64,000 nt of DNA, taken from positions 2,232,001 through 2,296,000 of the forward strand of contig NZ_MRCI01000001.1 in the NCBI RefSeq assembly GCF_001922575.1, written 5' to 3'. This DNA is from Neptunomonas phycophila (GTDB lineage: Bacteria > Pseudomonadota > Gammaproteobacteria > Pseudomonadales > Balneatricaceae). Every line of letters begins with the position of its first letter. Positions within the stretch are counted from its first letter, which is position 1. Below, one piece after another: positions 1 to 9,683 of the stretch. Both the position numbers and the translations under genes were made by a program. The notes below the pieces were generated by a model. It saw only the letters and a list, made by a program, of their open reading frames with translations. It made no database searches and had not been told where the DNA came from.

Positions 1-354
1 TGTTACGCCGTCTTCTTCAACCTTTACCACTGTAACTGGCTGCTCGCCCCACGGGGCTTGCGCCATAAACTGCATGCCAACTTGCAAGTCTTCTACGCCT
101 TGAAAGTTTTCATGCGGTACTTTTTGTACCAGCTCTTCACGTAACGGCCCATAACCTTCTTCAGCGGTCACTTGCACATCAAGTTTATCGCCTACTGCTT
201 TACCCACTAATGCGTTCTCTAAACCGGGAACGATGTTGCTAGCTCCATGCAGATAAGCTAATGGAGCCTGACCAACAGATGAGTCAAGTGTCTCGCCTGC
301 GCTGTTAGTCAGAGTGTAATGGATTGAGACAACGGATTTGTCAGCAACCTGCAT
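1..354 (-). CDS. slyD: SlyD-type FKBP peptidyl-prolyl isomerase (C-terminus cut by window edge)
   Basis: The 118 visible codons start at an ATG with GGGAGA just upstream and run off the left edge, so the C-terminus is missing. The sequence aligns by eye with SlyD: an N-terminal FKBP strand, the PLAYLHG segment, PGLENAL, the insert-in-flap chaperone region and LQVGMQF. SlyD proteins catalyse cis-trans isomerisation of prolyl bonds in the cytoplasm, act as folding helpers and often bind nickel through a His-rich tail. That tail would lie beyond the window, so metal binding cannot be judged. It appears to be a stand-alone gene; the next gene upstream on this strand is separated by about 135 bp. 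Confidence 0.85.
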   Translation of the reverse strand, partial: MQVADKSVVSIHYTLTNSAGETLDSSVGQAPLAYLHGASNIVPGLENALVGKAVGDKLDVQVTAEEGYGPLREELVQKVPHENFQGVEDLQVGMQFMAQAPWGEQPVTVVKVEEDGVT

Positions 355-488
355 GAGAATCTCCCATATCAATGTCTATTTGCTTCACTGAAAGGGTCCG
401 AATCAGTTAGCAAACCAACAAAACCCAAAACCTGACAGAACGTGGTCGACATCCTAACCTGCACAGTTTAAAAAAACTACCGGATCGC

Positions 489-1463
489 TTATTTACGTAC
501 AAAACTTTGTGTATTTGTATCAAAGCGCCAACAACCCGGTGATTGCAATCTAACACCCCCAACCCATCGGTGAATCACGTGTTCATCTAGCCAATCCAAC
601 TCCCCAGCCAAAACAGCCCTGCCCGCATCAGTAATTGCTAAACGGCGTTCATTAAAGTTATCGGCATGTTGATATAAGCCTGGCAGCTCAAAACGTGCTT
701 GATCATCACAGGTCATGAGTGGCTGCGCGGATTCAGTCATTGCCTGTAGAATTCGCCAAAAACTCGCATCCCCCATAAAAGGAACGGCTTCTTTAAGACG
801 AACGTTGCCAAATAATTCATACGGTGCAGCTGACACACTGTCGGCTAATACAGTTAACGCATGTCGCTCAGTTAACGATATGCCTTGCTGATCAGGATAC
901 TCATGTTTAAGCCGTTCAATACCTGCTTTAAGGAACGGAAGCCTGGTGTCAAATGCAGCAATTGACTCTAAGCTACGAGGATTTAAAGCCGTAAAAGCGA
1001 CCCATGCCTGATAAGCCTGCTGAATATCATCCTGTGTCGCTTGTCGACGATTAGAAAACGCTTCGGTAACTGCTGCGGCGGGTGTATCAGGGCTTAAATG
1101 CTGATCAATAAACACGAGTTCGGGCTTTGCTTTGTCCGCACCTTCTGTCGCATACCATGCCAATACCTGCATCATATGCAGTTGATCGTATAACTCATGG
1201 GTTACCCACAGCACAACATCACCGGTGTTTGCTGCACTTAAAAAAACAGCGTCACGGGTCTGAAAGTGAAACTGAGCCTCCATATTCGTTGCCCAACCGC
1301 AATCAGCAATAAAACTCGCTCTCACCATCGACATTTCTTCTAATGTCAGGTTGCCAGGTACAGGGCCTTCGTGCAGCACATCCGACCATGCCAGTTGCCC
1401 GCCCTCAATATCCAGCTCTCGAATACGCTGAGAAGCAAAATCACCATTTGTAATATGTAGCAT
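489..1463 (-). CDS. DUF1835 domain-containing protein
   Basis: This 324-residue soluble protein begins MLHITNGDF, the usual N-terminus of DUF1835 proteins, followed by the typical WSDVLHEGPVP block near residue 30. A longer reading frame to 1538 exists, but its extra 25 residues are unlike the family and the ATG at 1463 has GGAAAT upstream, so the internal start is preferred. The C-terminal half has a predicted winged-helix flavour (ALTVLADS, ITDAGRAVL, then HRWVGG). The function of the family is unknown. No signal peptide or membrane segment is visible. It is divergent from the small zinc-ribbon gene at 1669. Confidence 0.75.
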   Translation of the reverse strand: MLHITNGDFASQRIRELDIEGGQLAWSDVLHEGPVPGNLTLEEMSMVRASFIADCGWATNMEAQFHFQTRDAVFLSAANTGDVVLWVTHELYDQLHMMQVLAWYATEGADKAKPELVFIDQHLSPDTPAAAVTEAFSNRRQATQDDIQQAYQAWVAFTALNPRSLESIAAFDTRLPFLKAGIERLKHEYPDQQGISLTERHALTVLADSVSAAPYELFGNVRLKEAVPFMGDASFWRILQAMTESAQPLMTCDDQARFELPGLYQHADNFNERRLAITDAGRAVLAGELDWLDEHVIHRWVGGVRLQSPGCWRFDTNTQSFVRK

Positions 1464-1585
1464 AGAATTTCCGTTAGTAAATTGATGTAAACGCCGACCG
1501 CCAGCCCCTTTTCTTGTCCATCTCAAGAAGATGAGCAATCACACAAGTAGCGAGACATTACAATCAAAAAAATGAATCGCGATCA

Positions 1586-1608
1586 AAAATAGGAATAAGT
1601 CCTATTTT
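1586..1608. other. Hairpin followed by T-run in a divergent intergenic region
   Basis: AAAATAGGA and TCCTATTTT form a 9-bp stem with a 5-base loop, and the 3' arm runs into a T tract on the plus strand. It looks like an intrinsic terminator but lies between two divergent genes, so on the plus strand it would precede the gene at 1669. It may be an attenuator, an operator or the end of an unannotated short transcript. Confidence 0.4.
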
Positions 1609-1668
1609 TTCACGTATTAATTTCTACTAATATATTTTTTAGTTTGAAACCAGCAAGGATGCTATCCC

Positions 1669-1887
1669 ATGTCAACTACATGCCCCGAGTGCAATAAATT
1701 AATTGATCAACACAACAAGCCTGCACATCAGCAATTAAACCTAATCAGCAAAATTCCGGGCAGTCATCTTTTTAAATGTAAAGCGTGTGACAGCTACCTG
1801 CACTTCCACGAGAACATGTGGGAAATGCTTTTAGAAGGCTTTTACAACACTGACAATCAATCTGCTCAGACTCAAAGAGTGGCCTAG
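1669..1887 (+). CDS. Small zinc-ribbon-like protein
   Basis: This 72-residue protein has two Cys pairs, CPEC at residues 5-8 and CKAC at 37-40, about 30 residues apart, followed by a His-rich segment (YLHFHEN). This spacing suits a single zinc ribbon. No family is recognised with confidence. It has CAAGGA upstream of the ATG at a normal distance and a possible TATATT -10 element about 45 bp upstream. It stands alone between a divergent DUF1835 gene and a convergent aminopeptidase gene. Confidence 0.6.
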   Translation: MSTTCPECNKLIDQHNKPAHQQLNLISKIPGSHLFKCKACDSYLHFHENMWEMLLEGFYNTDNQSAQTQRVA

Positions 1888-1962
1888 CTCACACTCAACA
1901 GATCTAGAGATACCCGTCAGAAGTACATCTCACATTTAATCGACGTACTTTCGCTGTTGTGT

Positions 1963-1997
1963 AATGGGCTTAATCCTTTGAGGAACACAAGCCCATT
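1963..1997. terminator. Candidate bidirectional terminator hairpin
   Basis: AATGGGCTT and AAGCCCATT form a 9-bp stem with a 17-base loop between the convergent genes ending at 1887 and 2004. The T-runs are weak on both strands, so termination is likely rather than certain. Confidence 0.4.
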
Positions 1998-2003
1998 TGC
2001 TTA

Positions 2004-3293
2004 TTACACATTTTCTAATCGATAGAATGCTTTAAAGATCTCTATAGTATCCATCACGTCTGAAGTACCTGCCATTTCGCGAATAGAGTGCATGGCAAAC
2101 TGTGGCACACCGATATCGATCGTTTTAACCCCTATTTCAGCCGAAGTGATTGGCCCTATCGTACTGCCGCATGCCATATCCGAGCGTACCACGAACTCCT
2201 GCACATTGGCCCCAACAGCTTGTGCTAACAAACGGAACTGAGAACTGGTCACGTCTGTTGTTGCGTAACGCTGGTTGGCGTTAATCTTAATCACGGGCCC
2301 TTTGTTCAACAAAGGGCCATGGTTAGCATCATGCTTATCTGCAAAGTTAGGATGGATTCCATGGGCGTTATCAGCGGAAATCATCATAGACCGCGCTAAC
2401 ATCCGGCTCCGGTCTTCACTCTTTACTACTAAACGCTCCAACAGGTGCTCCAACATTGGACCTTGCGCACCAACGGCACTCATACTGCCGACTTCCTCAT
2501 GATCATTACAGACCAACAACATGCCCTCGTCGCTATTCCCGTTGATAAGCGCTGTTAGCCCCATGTAGCAGCTCAGCAAGTTATCTAAGCGAGCCGACAC
2601 CAAAAACGCTTCGTCCAAACCAATCAAAGCAGCTGACTGCGTATCATAAAAGCTCAATTCATAGTTTAAGACTTCACTCACTGAATGCCCGCCCTCCTCT
2701 AACTGCGTTTTGAGCAAGGCCCTAAAATCGGCTTTCTCATCCGATTGTCCTAGTATAGGTGGCAGGAATGTTTGTGCATTAATGGCACGCCCACTGTTTG
2801 CTTCACGGTCCAGATGAATGGCTAAACTTGGAATAATGGCGATGGGTCTCTCAAAATTGATCAGCGCAGCGTCCAGTTCGCCTTCAGTATTTTTAAAGCT
2901 CACACGGCCGGCAATAGAAAGATCACGATCAAACCATGGCGCTAATAATACACCGCCATAAACCTCAACTCCCAATTGAGAATAGCCGTGACGATGCATC
3001 TCTGGATTAGGCTTAACCCGCAGACACGGTGAATCAGTATGTGCACCAACCATACGAAAACCAGAATCCACTAAAGAGCGTGTGGTTGGCATTGTCCAAG
3101 CTATAATAGACGAACCATTCCGTTGGGTGTAATAGCGACCGCCTGCTTTAACATTCCATGTATCACGCTCGTTTAAGTACTCAAACCCAGCAGACTCAAG
3201 ACGTGTACTCATGGCGGCCACTGCATGAAACGGTGTTGGCGATTCATTTAAAAAGCGGATCAAACTCTCTAACGGTGCATTGGATTGGTTCAT
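2004..3293 (-). CDS. apeB: M18 family aminopeptidase (ApeB type)
   Basis: This 429-residue cytosolic metallopeptidase matches the M18 family in length and motifs: [13 protein letters not shown] near residue 85 with the first metal-binding His, CNDHEEVGS near 263 with the catalytic Glu pair, [11 protein letters not shown] near 310, and the C-terminal [13 protein letters not shown] with the last metal His. M18 enzymes release N-terminal residues, often acidic or hydrophobic, from peptides and form dodecamers. The start ATG lies 4 bases after the stop of the FKBP lipoprotein gene on the same strand, so the two are probably co-transcribed. Confidence 0.9.
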   Translation of the reverse strand: MNQSNAPLESLIRFLNESPTPFHAVAAMSTRLESAGFEYLNERDTWNVKAGGRYYTQRNGSSIIAWTMPTTRSLVDSGFRMVGAHTDSPCLRVKPNPEMHRHGYSQLGVEVYGGVLLAPWFDRDLSIAGRVSFKNTEGELDAALINFERPIAIIPSLAIHLDREANSGRAINAQTFLPPILGQSDEKADFRALLKTQLEEGGHSVSEVLNYELSFYDTQSAALIGLDEAFLVSARLDNLLSCYMGLTALINGNSDEGMLLVCNDHEEVGSMSAVGAQGPMLEHLLERLVVKSEDRSRMLARSMMISADNAHGIHPNFADKHDANHGPLLNKGPVIKINANQRYATTDVTSSQFRLLAQAVGANVQEFVVRSDMACGSTIGPITSAEIGVKTIDIGVPQFAMHSIREMAGTSDVMDTIEIFKAFYRLENV

Positions 3294-3297
3294 CTTA

Positions 3298-3855
3298 CTA
3301 TCCTTCTATAGAACGGCCGTCGTGTGATTGAATATCGAGTAACTCAACGGTAAAAATCAAAACAGAATTAGCAGGAATATCGGTTGATGGGCTTGTCGCT
3401 CCATATGCCAAATCTGCTGGAACATATAACTCCCATTGATCGCCCACATGCATTTTGATTAACGCTTGCTGCCATCCCCTTATCACTTTATTCACGGGAA
3501 AAACGGAAGGTTCTCCTCGCTGGGCTGTACCATCAAATATAAAACCATCAATTCGTCGCCCTTGATAATGAACGACAACAGCCTGATCAAACGATGGAGA
3601 TACGTGACCATCACCCGTTTTCAAAATGCGATACTGCAAACCAGATGGCATTTCGATAATGCCATCTCGTTCCTTGTTTTCTGCTAAAAAAGCATCCCCT
3701 TGTTTACGCGTATCATCATTGACCGCTTTATCAACCAAAGACTGTCTAAATGCCTCTCGTTGGCGCTCTTCTTGTGCATCACTGCAGCCCACCAGTAACA
3801 CGCAAGCGCAGAAAACAGCACCTAAATGCTTAAATACAGTGCGTTTTTTCATCAA
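3298..3855 (-). CDS. FKBP-type peptidyl-prolyl isomerase, lipoprotein
   Basis: This 185-residue protein has a lipoprotein signal (LLVGC, with the lipidated Cys at about residue 24), an acidic/basic helical linker, then an FKBP domain from about residue 65 with [34 protein letters not shown] and [13 protein letters not shown], the expected active-site elements. It resembles FklB/Mip proteins but lacks the long N-terminal dimerisation helix of full-length Mip. It should assist protein folding in the periplasm while anchored to a membrane. It is followed directly by apeB. Confidence 0.85.
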   Translation of the reverse strand: MMKKRTVFKHLGAVFCACVLLVGCSDAQEERQREAFRQSLVDKAVNDDTRKQGDAFLAENKERDGIIEMPSGLQYRILKTGDGHVSPSFDQAVVVHYQGRRIDGFIFDGTAQRGEPSVFPVNKVIRGWQQALIKMHVGDQWELYVPADLAYGATSPSTDIPANSVLIFTVELLDIQSHDGRSIEG

Positions 3856-4018
3856 TTCTAAATCCTAATGGTGATCCTACGTTACAAAACAAACGTAATA
3901 AGGTATTGATTTTACATTAACCAAGCCGATAGCTACACTCACAGTGCAGGTTAGAGGGAACAACTAACGCAACTGCCTGTCTTAATTCACATGAAACGGA
4001 ACCGGAAGTAGAGTTGTT

Positions 4019-6094
4019 ATGAAGATCACATTACGTTCATCGTTAATTGCTTTGGCACTAGCGCCAACCTTGGCTTTTGCCAACGCAGAGTTGACGGCCT
4101 TACAACCGGAAAAAGTCCACGCCAAAACGATTCAAGAAATTACGGCTCGTCTAACGGCTGGGCATTACAACAAAGTTACCATCGATGATGCCCTCTCTGA
4201 AGAAATCCTCTCTAAGTATTTAGATGCACTTGACCCTGCCCGCAGTTACTTTTACCAATCAGATATTGATGAGTTTTCGGCATACAAAGACCAATTAGAC
4301 GACAGCATCATCAAAGGCGACTTGCACCCTGCGTATATTATCTTCAACCGTATACAACAACGCATTAACGAACGCCTAGAAAAAGTAATTGCTCGCCTTG
4401 AAGACCCAACGCCCTTTAATTTTGAGTTAGATGAATCAATAGACACCGACCGCTCCAATGATCCGTGGATAGCGACAGAGCAAGACATGGATGATTTATG
4501 GCGCAAACGCATTAAAAGCGGCCTGCTCAACCTAGTTCTAGCCGACAAAACCGAAGCCCAAGCGCGCGAAACGCTTCTTAAGCGTTACAAAAACCAACAA
4601 GCGCGTTTATCGCAAACCAAAAGTGAAGACGTATTTCAGCGCTTTGCCAACATCTTTACAGAACACTTTGATCCGCATACCTCTTACTTTTCGCCACGAG
4701 GCAGCGAAAACTTTAAGATCAACATGAGTTTGTCGCTCGAAGGCATTGGTGCCGTGCTTCAGAGTGAAAATGAAAATACCAAAGTGGTTCGTTTAGTGCC
4801 TGCTGGGCCTGCTGATAAGAACGGTCAGTTAAAACCAGCCGACGTTATCGTGGGTGTAGGCCAAGGTAAAACAGGAGAGATAGAAGACGTTGTAGGGTGG
4901 CGTTTAGACGACGTGGTTGATCTCATTCGTGGTCCAAAAGGATCAACCGTCCGTTTAGAAATCATCCCCTCTGATGGCGAAGACAAAACGATTCGCAAAG
5001 TAGTCTCCATCGAGCGCAACACCGTCAAACTAGAAGAACAAGCAGCACAAAAGCGCGTTCTCAACATAGAAGACCCTAAAGGTATTCCTCATAAGGTAGG
5101 CATCATCGACATACCTGCCTTCTATATTGATTTTGCTGCCCTCCAAAAAGGTGACCCTCAGTATAAAAGCACTACACGTGACGTAGAGAAACTAATTAAC
5201 GAACTCAAAACCGAAAACATTGAAGGACTTGTCATTGACCTTCGAAACAACGGCGGTGGTTCATTGCGTGAAGCCAACGAACTAGTGGGACTCTTTATTG
5301 ATCGAGGCCCGACAGTACAAATACGGGACCCTAATGGTCGAGTGGATATCATGGGTGATTTCAACCCTAAAGTCGCTTACGACGGCCCGCTCGCGGTAGT
5401 TGTTAATCGCCTTAGCGCATCGGCTTCTGAGATATTTGCCGGCGCAATTCAGGATTATGACCGAGGTGTTATTTTGGGCGGCCAAACCTTTGGTAAAGGC
5501 ACAGTGCAAACTCTACAGCCACTTGAGCATGGCCAACTTAAGTTAACCCACGCTAAATTTTACCGAATCTCAGGGGAAAGCACCCAAAATAAAGGGGTTA
5601 TACCCGATATCGAATTCCCGAGTCTCTACGATCCGACTGAAATCGGCGAGAGTGCGCTCGACGGCGCTTTACCATGGGACACTGTCAAACAAGCACGCCA
5701 CGGCATTTATACAGACCTCCCTCCGGTAAAAAAAGAGCTTGTAACCTTGCATAACCAGCGTGTGAAAAGCCAACCCGACTTCAACTATATGCGCGAACAA
5801 ATCGCTCGCGTTTTAGCGACCAAAGATGATGAGCTTTTACCGCTTAACAAAGAGCAACTAAAAGCTAAACGTGATGCTGCCGAACAATGGCAATTAGACG
5901 CAGAAAACCGCCGTCGACTCGCTAAAGGAGAAAAACCTATTAGCAAATTATCCGAAATTGACGATGAACTGCAAAAAGATAAGTCAGGACGACCAATAAC
6001 GACAGAATCAGAGGCTATACTGGAAGAAAGTGCACGTATTTTATTAGACTTAGCTACTTTAGAGCAGTCATTTAAAACCGCATCTAACCAGTAA
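4019..6094 (+). CDS. prc: Carboxy-terminal (tail-specific) processing protease Prc/Tsp
   Basis: This 691-residue periplasmic S41A protease has a signal peptide (residues 1-22, ending AFA-NA), an N-terminal Tsp-specific domain, a PDZ domain at about 240-320 (LEGIGAVLQ to PAGPADKNGQLKPADVIVGV) and the protease core. The SASASE block at 466-471 holds the catalytic Ser and FGKGTVQ supplies Lys493. The C-terminal extension from about 600 is charged. Length matches E. coli Prc. It degrades proteins with non-polar C-termini and processes penicillin-binding protein 3 or lytic enzymes in relatives. A membrane protein gene follows after 26 bases. Confidence 0.95.
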   Translation: MKITLRSSLIALALAPTLAFANAELTALQPEKVHAKTIQEITARLTAGHYNKVTIDDALSEEILSKYLDALDPARSYFYQSDIDEFSAYKDQLDDSIIKGDLHPAYIIFNRIQQRINERLEKVIARLEDPTPFNFELDESIDTDRSNDPWIATEQDMDDLWRKRIKSGLLNLVLADKTEAQARETLLKRYKNQQARLSQTKSEDVFQRFANIFTEHFDPHTSYFSPRGSENFKINMSLSLEGIGAVLQSENENTKVVRLVPAGPADKNGQLKPADVIVGVGQGKTGEIEDVVGWRLDDVVDLIRGPKGSTVRLEIIPSDGEDKTIRKVVSIERNTVKLEEQAAQKRVLNIEDPKGIPHKVGIIDIPAFYIDFAALQKGDPQYKSTTRDVEKLINELKTENIEGLVIDLRNNGGGSLREANELVGLFIDRGPTVQIRDPNGRVDIMGDFNPKVAYDGPLAVVVNRLSASASEIFAGAIQDYDRGVILGGQTFGKGTVQTLQPLEHGQLKLTHAKFYRISGESTQNKGVIPDIEFPSLYDPTEIGESALDGALPWDTVKQARHGIYTDLPPVKKELVTLHNQRVKSQPDFNYMREQIARVLATKDDELLPLNKEQLKAKRDAAEQWQLDAENRRRLAKGEKPISKLSEIDDELQKDKSGRPITTESEAILEESARILLDLATLEQSFKTASNQ

Positions 6095-6120
6095 TTTCGT
6101 TATTGAAGGCAACCGCTATT

Positions 6121-6939
6121 ATGACCGATCAAGAAACTAGCCCAGCTGTAAAATCATCAAAAAAAGGGCTAGTGATCGGCATAATAACCCTTCTAGCTAT
6201 CGTAATTGCTGCGATAGCCGGTTATTTTGCCTACACCAATATAACTCAACAAACTGCCATCAATGCAAAAGAGCTGGAGCAGTTTGGTTACCAAATGGTT
6301 GCCTCTTCACGGAGCTTTGAGTCAACCGGCGAACTCGGCGAGAAACAACTCCCATCGACCTTTGACGAAGGAAAGATCCCTCCAACTCAAAAAGTCATAC
6401 GCGGCTTATTGAACGATAAAGACACTCTCATCCAAAATAATGAAGCGCTGCAACAAGAGATAGAATCGCTCAAAGCTCGTATTGCTGACTTAGAAGAGTA
6501 CAAACAACTTAATGAACATTTTGCACCTAATCGCTTAGCGGATGAGCTCAACGAAGTTGAACGTCGCGTTAAAGCTTTTTTAATTCGAAGCTCAGATGCT
6601 GAACGCTTTAGCACGCTACAAATAGAAATTATGGCGGCGGCCAGTGCTGCTGAATATAAAGCTTACATTACAAGAAACCGTTTAATGCTTTCAGCCGACC
6701 AGAAGCAGCAAGTTATTAGCGATTATCTACCCGCTTACGCTTTTTGTGTAGGCGATGGTGTAGACATAGCGGCTAATTCCCCACAAGAAGAGCGCCTGCT
6801 AGCCACTTACTTCCGCACCGATGATGGAAGCATACTCCCCCAAGCCTTAGCGCAAGATCTATCGAGCGTTGTGGCCCCTTGTCAGCTGGCTATTCGCACA
6901 CGTCTTGACAACAATTCTACCGACACAAGCCAGGGCTAA
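6121..6939 (+). CDS. Uncharacterised single-pass membrane protein with coiled coil
   Basis: This 272-residue protein has a short cytoplasmic tail, one membrane segment (about residues 16-38, GLVIGIITLLAIVIAAIAGYF), a coiled coil at about 105-135 (NEALQQEIESLKARIADLEEY) and a helical periplasmic domain with two Cys residues. The ATG at 6121 with GAAGG 11 bases upstream is preferred over a TTG 18 bases earlier. No family is recognised. Its close spacing to prc suggests co-transcription and possibly a role in the cell envelope, which is inference. Confidence 0.65.
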   Translation: MTDQETSPAVKSSKKGLVIGIITLLAIVIAAIAGYFAYTNITQQTAINAKELEQFGYQMVASSRSFESTGELGEKQLPSTFDEGKIPPTQKVIRGLLNDKDTLIQNNEALQQEIESLKARIADLEEYKQLNEHFAPNRLADELNEVERRVKAFLIRSSDAERFSTLQIEIMAAASAAEYKAYITRNRLMLSADQKQQVISDYLPAYAFCVGDGVDIAANSPQEERLLATYFRTDDGSILPQALAQDLSSVVAPCQLAIRTRLDNNSTDTSQG

Positions 6940-6993
6940 ATTAGCTTTTTAAGGCTATCTGACATAGCACTACTTTATTTCTGTCAATTACTG

Positions 6994-7147
6994 TACAATA
7001 CGCACACTAAATTCCAAGGCATCTCATTGTGCACCAGCCTTCACAATGTACTAGCCTTTATAACTGACCCTACAAGCTGGTGTTGTAGGACTGTGCCGGT
7101 CAAGCCACTTATTCCTCGGCTAGCTGGCCAAACTATAGGACACTTTC
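6994..7147 (+). promoter_or_regulatory. Promoter and structured mRNA leader of rpsA
   Basis: A TACAAT -10 element at 6994-6999 precedes a leader of about 140 bases. It can form consecutive hairpins: CATTGTG/CACAATG (7025-7031 with 7042-7048), CCTACAA/TTGTAGG (7069-7075 with 7083-7089), and a long-range CTAGCC/GGCTAG pairing (7051-7056 with 7118-7123). The -35 is weak. In E. coli the rpsA leader folds into hairpins and mediates autoregulation by S1; the same role here is inferred. Confidence 0.5.
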
Positions 7148-8830
7148 ATGAGCGAAAGCTTTGCTGAACTGTTTGAAGAATCCCTTCAGAACGTAGACAT
7201 GACTCCAGGTACACTTGTAACTGGTGAAGTTATTGATATCGATAGCGACTGGGTTACTGTTAACGCAGGCCTTAAATCTGAAGCGGTTATTCCTCGTTCT
7301 CAGTTCTTGAACGATGCCAACGAACTTGAAATCAAGATCGGCGACAGCGTTAAAGTATCTCTTGAAGCCGTTGAAGACGGTTTCGGTGAAACTAAACTAT
7401 CTCGCGAAAAAGCTAAGCGTGCTGAAGCTTGGGAAATCTTACAAGCTAAGTTCGATGCAGAAGAGACAGTTAACGGTTTCATCAGCGGTAAAGTTAAAGG
7501 TGGTTTCACTGTTAGCATCAACAACATTCAAGGCTTCCTACCTGGTTCATTGGTAGATGTTCGCCCAGTACGTGATGTTGACCACCTTGAAGGCAAAGAA
7601 CTTGAATTCAAACTGATCAAGCTAGACCAGAAGCGTAACAACGTTGTTGTTTCTCGTCGTGCTGTTCTTCAAGAAGCTAACAGCGCTCAGCGCGATGAAA
7701 TTCTAGCTACGCTAGAAGAAGGCCAAGTAGTTAAAGGTTTCGTTAAGAACCTAACTAACTACGGTGCATTCATCGACCTAGGCGGTGTTGACGGCTTGCT
7801 ACACATCACTGACATGGCGTGGAAGCGCATCTCTCACCCTAGCGAAATGCTAAACCCAGGTGACGAGATCTCTGTTAAGATCATCAAGTTTGACAAAGAA
7901 ACTAGCCGTATCTCTCTAGGTCTTAAGCAGTTGTCTGAAGATCCATGGGAAGCTATCAAAAACCGTTACCCAGCAGGCACGAAGTGCAACGCGCGCATCA
8001 CCAACCTGACTGATTACGGCTGCTTCGCATCAATCGAAGACGGCGTAGAAGGCTTAGTACACGTTTCTGAAATGTCTTGGACTAACAAAAACATCCACCC
8101 ATCTAAAGTTGTTCAGATCGGTGAAGAAGTTGAAGTTATGATCTTAGACGTTGACGAAGAGCGTCGTCGTATTTCTCTAGGTATTAAACAGTGCACAATC
8201 AACCCATGGGTTGCTTTCGCTGAGCAATACGCTACTAACGATAAAGTATCTGGTCAGATCAAAACGATCACTGATTTCGGTATCTTTGTTGGCCTAGAAA
8301 ACGACCTTGACGGTCTGGTTCACATGTCTGACATTACTTGGGAAGGCGATGCAGAAGCTGCATTACGTCAATTCAAGAAAGGTGACGAAGTTGAAGCGGT
8401 TATCCTGTCTATCGACGCAGAAAAAGAGCGTATCTCTTTGGGCGTTAAACAATTAGACAGCGATCCATTTGCTGAATACGCTGCTGCAAACGATAAAAAC
8501 ACTATCGTTAAAGGTACAGTTAAAGCTGTAGACGCTAAAGGCGCTACAATTGAACTGGCTGAAGGCATCGAAGGCTACCTGAAAGTTTCTGAGATCAGCG
8601 CTGAGCGCATCGAAGACGCAACTACTGCACTGAAAGAAGGCGAAGAAGTTGAAGCGAAGATCGTTAACATCGATCGTCGTAACCGCGCTATCGCTCTTTC
8701 TATCCGTGCTAAAGATCAGGCAGACGAAAAAGCAGCTATCGCCGCTGTTCGCAGTCAAGAAGTTGAAACCGCTGGTCCAACGACTATCGGTGATCTGATC
8801 AAAGCTCAAATGGCTAACCAAAACAACTAA
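7148..8830 (+). CDS. rpsA: 30S ribosomal protein S1
   Basis: This 560-residue protein has six S1 (OB-fold) repeats, the full gammaproteobacterial form. Repeats 3 to 6 are easily seen from recurring blocks: [39 protein letters not shown] and [12 protein letters not shown], each followed by RISLGLKQL-like strands. S1 binds the ribosome and unfolds mRNA for initiation. Codon use is strongly biased to GTT, CGT, AAC and GAA/AAA, unlike its neighbours, as expected for a very highly expressed gene. AGGA lies 7 bases before the ATG. The gene follows prc and a membrane protein rather than cmk, the more usual neighbour. Confidence 0.97.
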   Translation: MSESFAELFEESLQNVDMTPGTLVTGEVIDIDSDWVTVNAGLKSEAVIPRSQFLNDANELEIKIGDSVKVSLEAVEDGFGETKLSREKAKRAEAWEILQAKFDAEETVNGFISGKVKGGFTVSINNIQGFLPGSLVDVRPVRDVDHLEGKELEFKLIKLDQKRNNVVVSRRAVLQEANSAQRDEILATLEEGQVVKGFVKNLTNYGAFIDLGGVDGLLHITDMAWKRISHPSEMLNPGDEISVKIIKFDKETSRISLGLKQLSEDPWEAIKNRYPAGTKCNARITNLTDYGCFASIEDGVEGLVHVSEMSWTNKNIHPSKVVQIGEEVEVMILDVDEERRRISLGIKQCTINPWVAFAEQYATNDKVSGQIKTITDFGIFVGLENDLDGLVHMSDITWEGDAEAALRQFKKGDEVEAVILSIDAEKERISLGVKQLDSDPFAEYAAANDKNTIVKGTVKAVDAKGATIELAEGIEGYLKVSEISAERIEDATTALKEGEEVEAKIVNIDRRNRAIALSIRAKDQADEKAAIAAVRSQEVETAGPTTIGDLIKAQMANQNN

Positions 8831-8850
8831 GACGTGTTTTGAGTAACCAC

Positions 8851-8879
8851 AAAAAAGGAGCGCTTAGCGCTCCTTTTTT
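8851..8879 (+). terminator. Intrinsic terminator of rpsA
   Basis: AGGAGCG-CTTAG-CGCTCCT forms a GC-rich stem flanked by A and T runs, directly after the rpsA stop. The A-run on the 5' side means it could also work for the opposite strand. Confidence 0.85.
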
Positions 8880-8947
8880 AATGCCCTTTCTTTTAGTCTT
8901 AACACAAACGACATCTGATTAGCGCCGTTCGCTATCTACACTACCTA

Positions 8948-9388
8948 TTAGTCAGCTAAAACATAATCAATCAGCTGGTCCTCACTGATTTCATTATCTT
9001 TCACTTCATAAATACTTAATACAGAGGCATTCGCCTTAATGACTGAATCATCACGCCCTGACAACAATGGATGCCATTCAGGTAAATCCTTCCCTTCATA
9101 AACAAGCCTATATGCACATGTCGGCGGTAACCAGTGAAACTCCGACACATCCTCAGGACGTAGCTTTACACAACTAGGCACTAACTCGGTACGCTTCTCG
9201 TATTGAGTGCAACGACAGTTATCATCCATGAGATGACACACTACCGTTGTATAAAATACTTCGTCCGTATCTTCGTCTTCTATTTTATGCAAACAACATA
9301 ACGCACAACCGTCACATAAAGACTCCCACTCCATAGGAGTCATTTGCTCAAGTGTTTTACTACGCCAAAAGACTTCTTGGGCAACCAC
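8948..9388 (-). CDS. ycgN: YcgN family cysteine cluster protein (UPF0260)
   Basis: This 146-residue protein has the YkgJ/YcgN cysteine pattern: LCDGCALCCL at about residues 24-33, then VCHLMDDNCRCTQY, a Cys in VPSCVKL and one in PPTCAY. These are thought to bind a metal or Fe-S cluster, but the role is unknown. Its start codon shares bases with the stop of the preceding ycgL gene, so the two are translationally coupled. The order rnd-ycgL-ycgN is conserved in many gammaproteobacteria, suggesting a shared role in RNA metabolism (inference). Confidence 0.9.
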   Translation of the reverse strand: MVAQEVFWRSKTLEQMTPMEWESLCDGCALCCLHKIEDEDTDEVFYTTVVCHLMDDNCRCTQYEKRTELVPSCVKLRPEDVSEFHWLPPTCAYRLVYEGKDLPEWHPLLSGRDDSVIKANASVLSIYEVKDNEISEDQLIDYVLAD

Positions 9389-9675
9389 TAGCGCACACCT
9401 GACTCAGGCCGGCCTTTAAAAAGATCAAGCATGTAATCATCTTTAGGCGGCGGCATTTGCAAAAAATACCCTTTATCAGCAATACCTGCCAACACCTTTT
9501 GTACGTCCACACGAGCTAACTTTCGCCCTTCTTTCATTGGCATGTCCATCACGTGTATAGCAGTACCAAACATAGCCATTAGCTCTTCAGGGACAGCCGT
9601 TAGTACATCACGTTTATCTACATAGAGGTACATTTCATCTTTTTTAGAGCTTTTATAAATACTACAAATCAACAT
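9388..9675 (-). CDS. ycgL: YcgL domain-containing protein
   Basis: This 95-residue cytosolic protein starts MLICSIYKSSKKDEMYLYV, the typical YcgL N-terminus, and contains VPEELMAMFG and the DYMLDLFKGR C-terminal block. The YcgL fold is known structurally but has no assigned biochemical function. It lies 8 bases downstream of rnd and overlaps ycgN by one base, so the three genes form a single transcription unit. Confidence 0.9.
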   Translation of the reverse strand: MLICSIYKSSKKDEMYLYVDKRDVLTAVPEELMAMFGTAIHVMDMPMKEGRKLARVDVQKVLAGIADKGYFLQMPPPKDDYMLDLFKGRPESGVR

Positions 9676-9683
9676 ACAACACC

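Noticed and set aside
8453-8821. Open frame of 122 codons opposite the end of rpsA
   Set aside because: It lies wholly within a clear S1 gene in another frame and its protein is low-complexity, an effect of the biased codon use.
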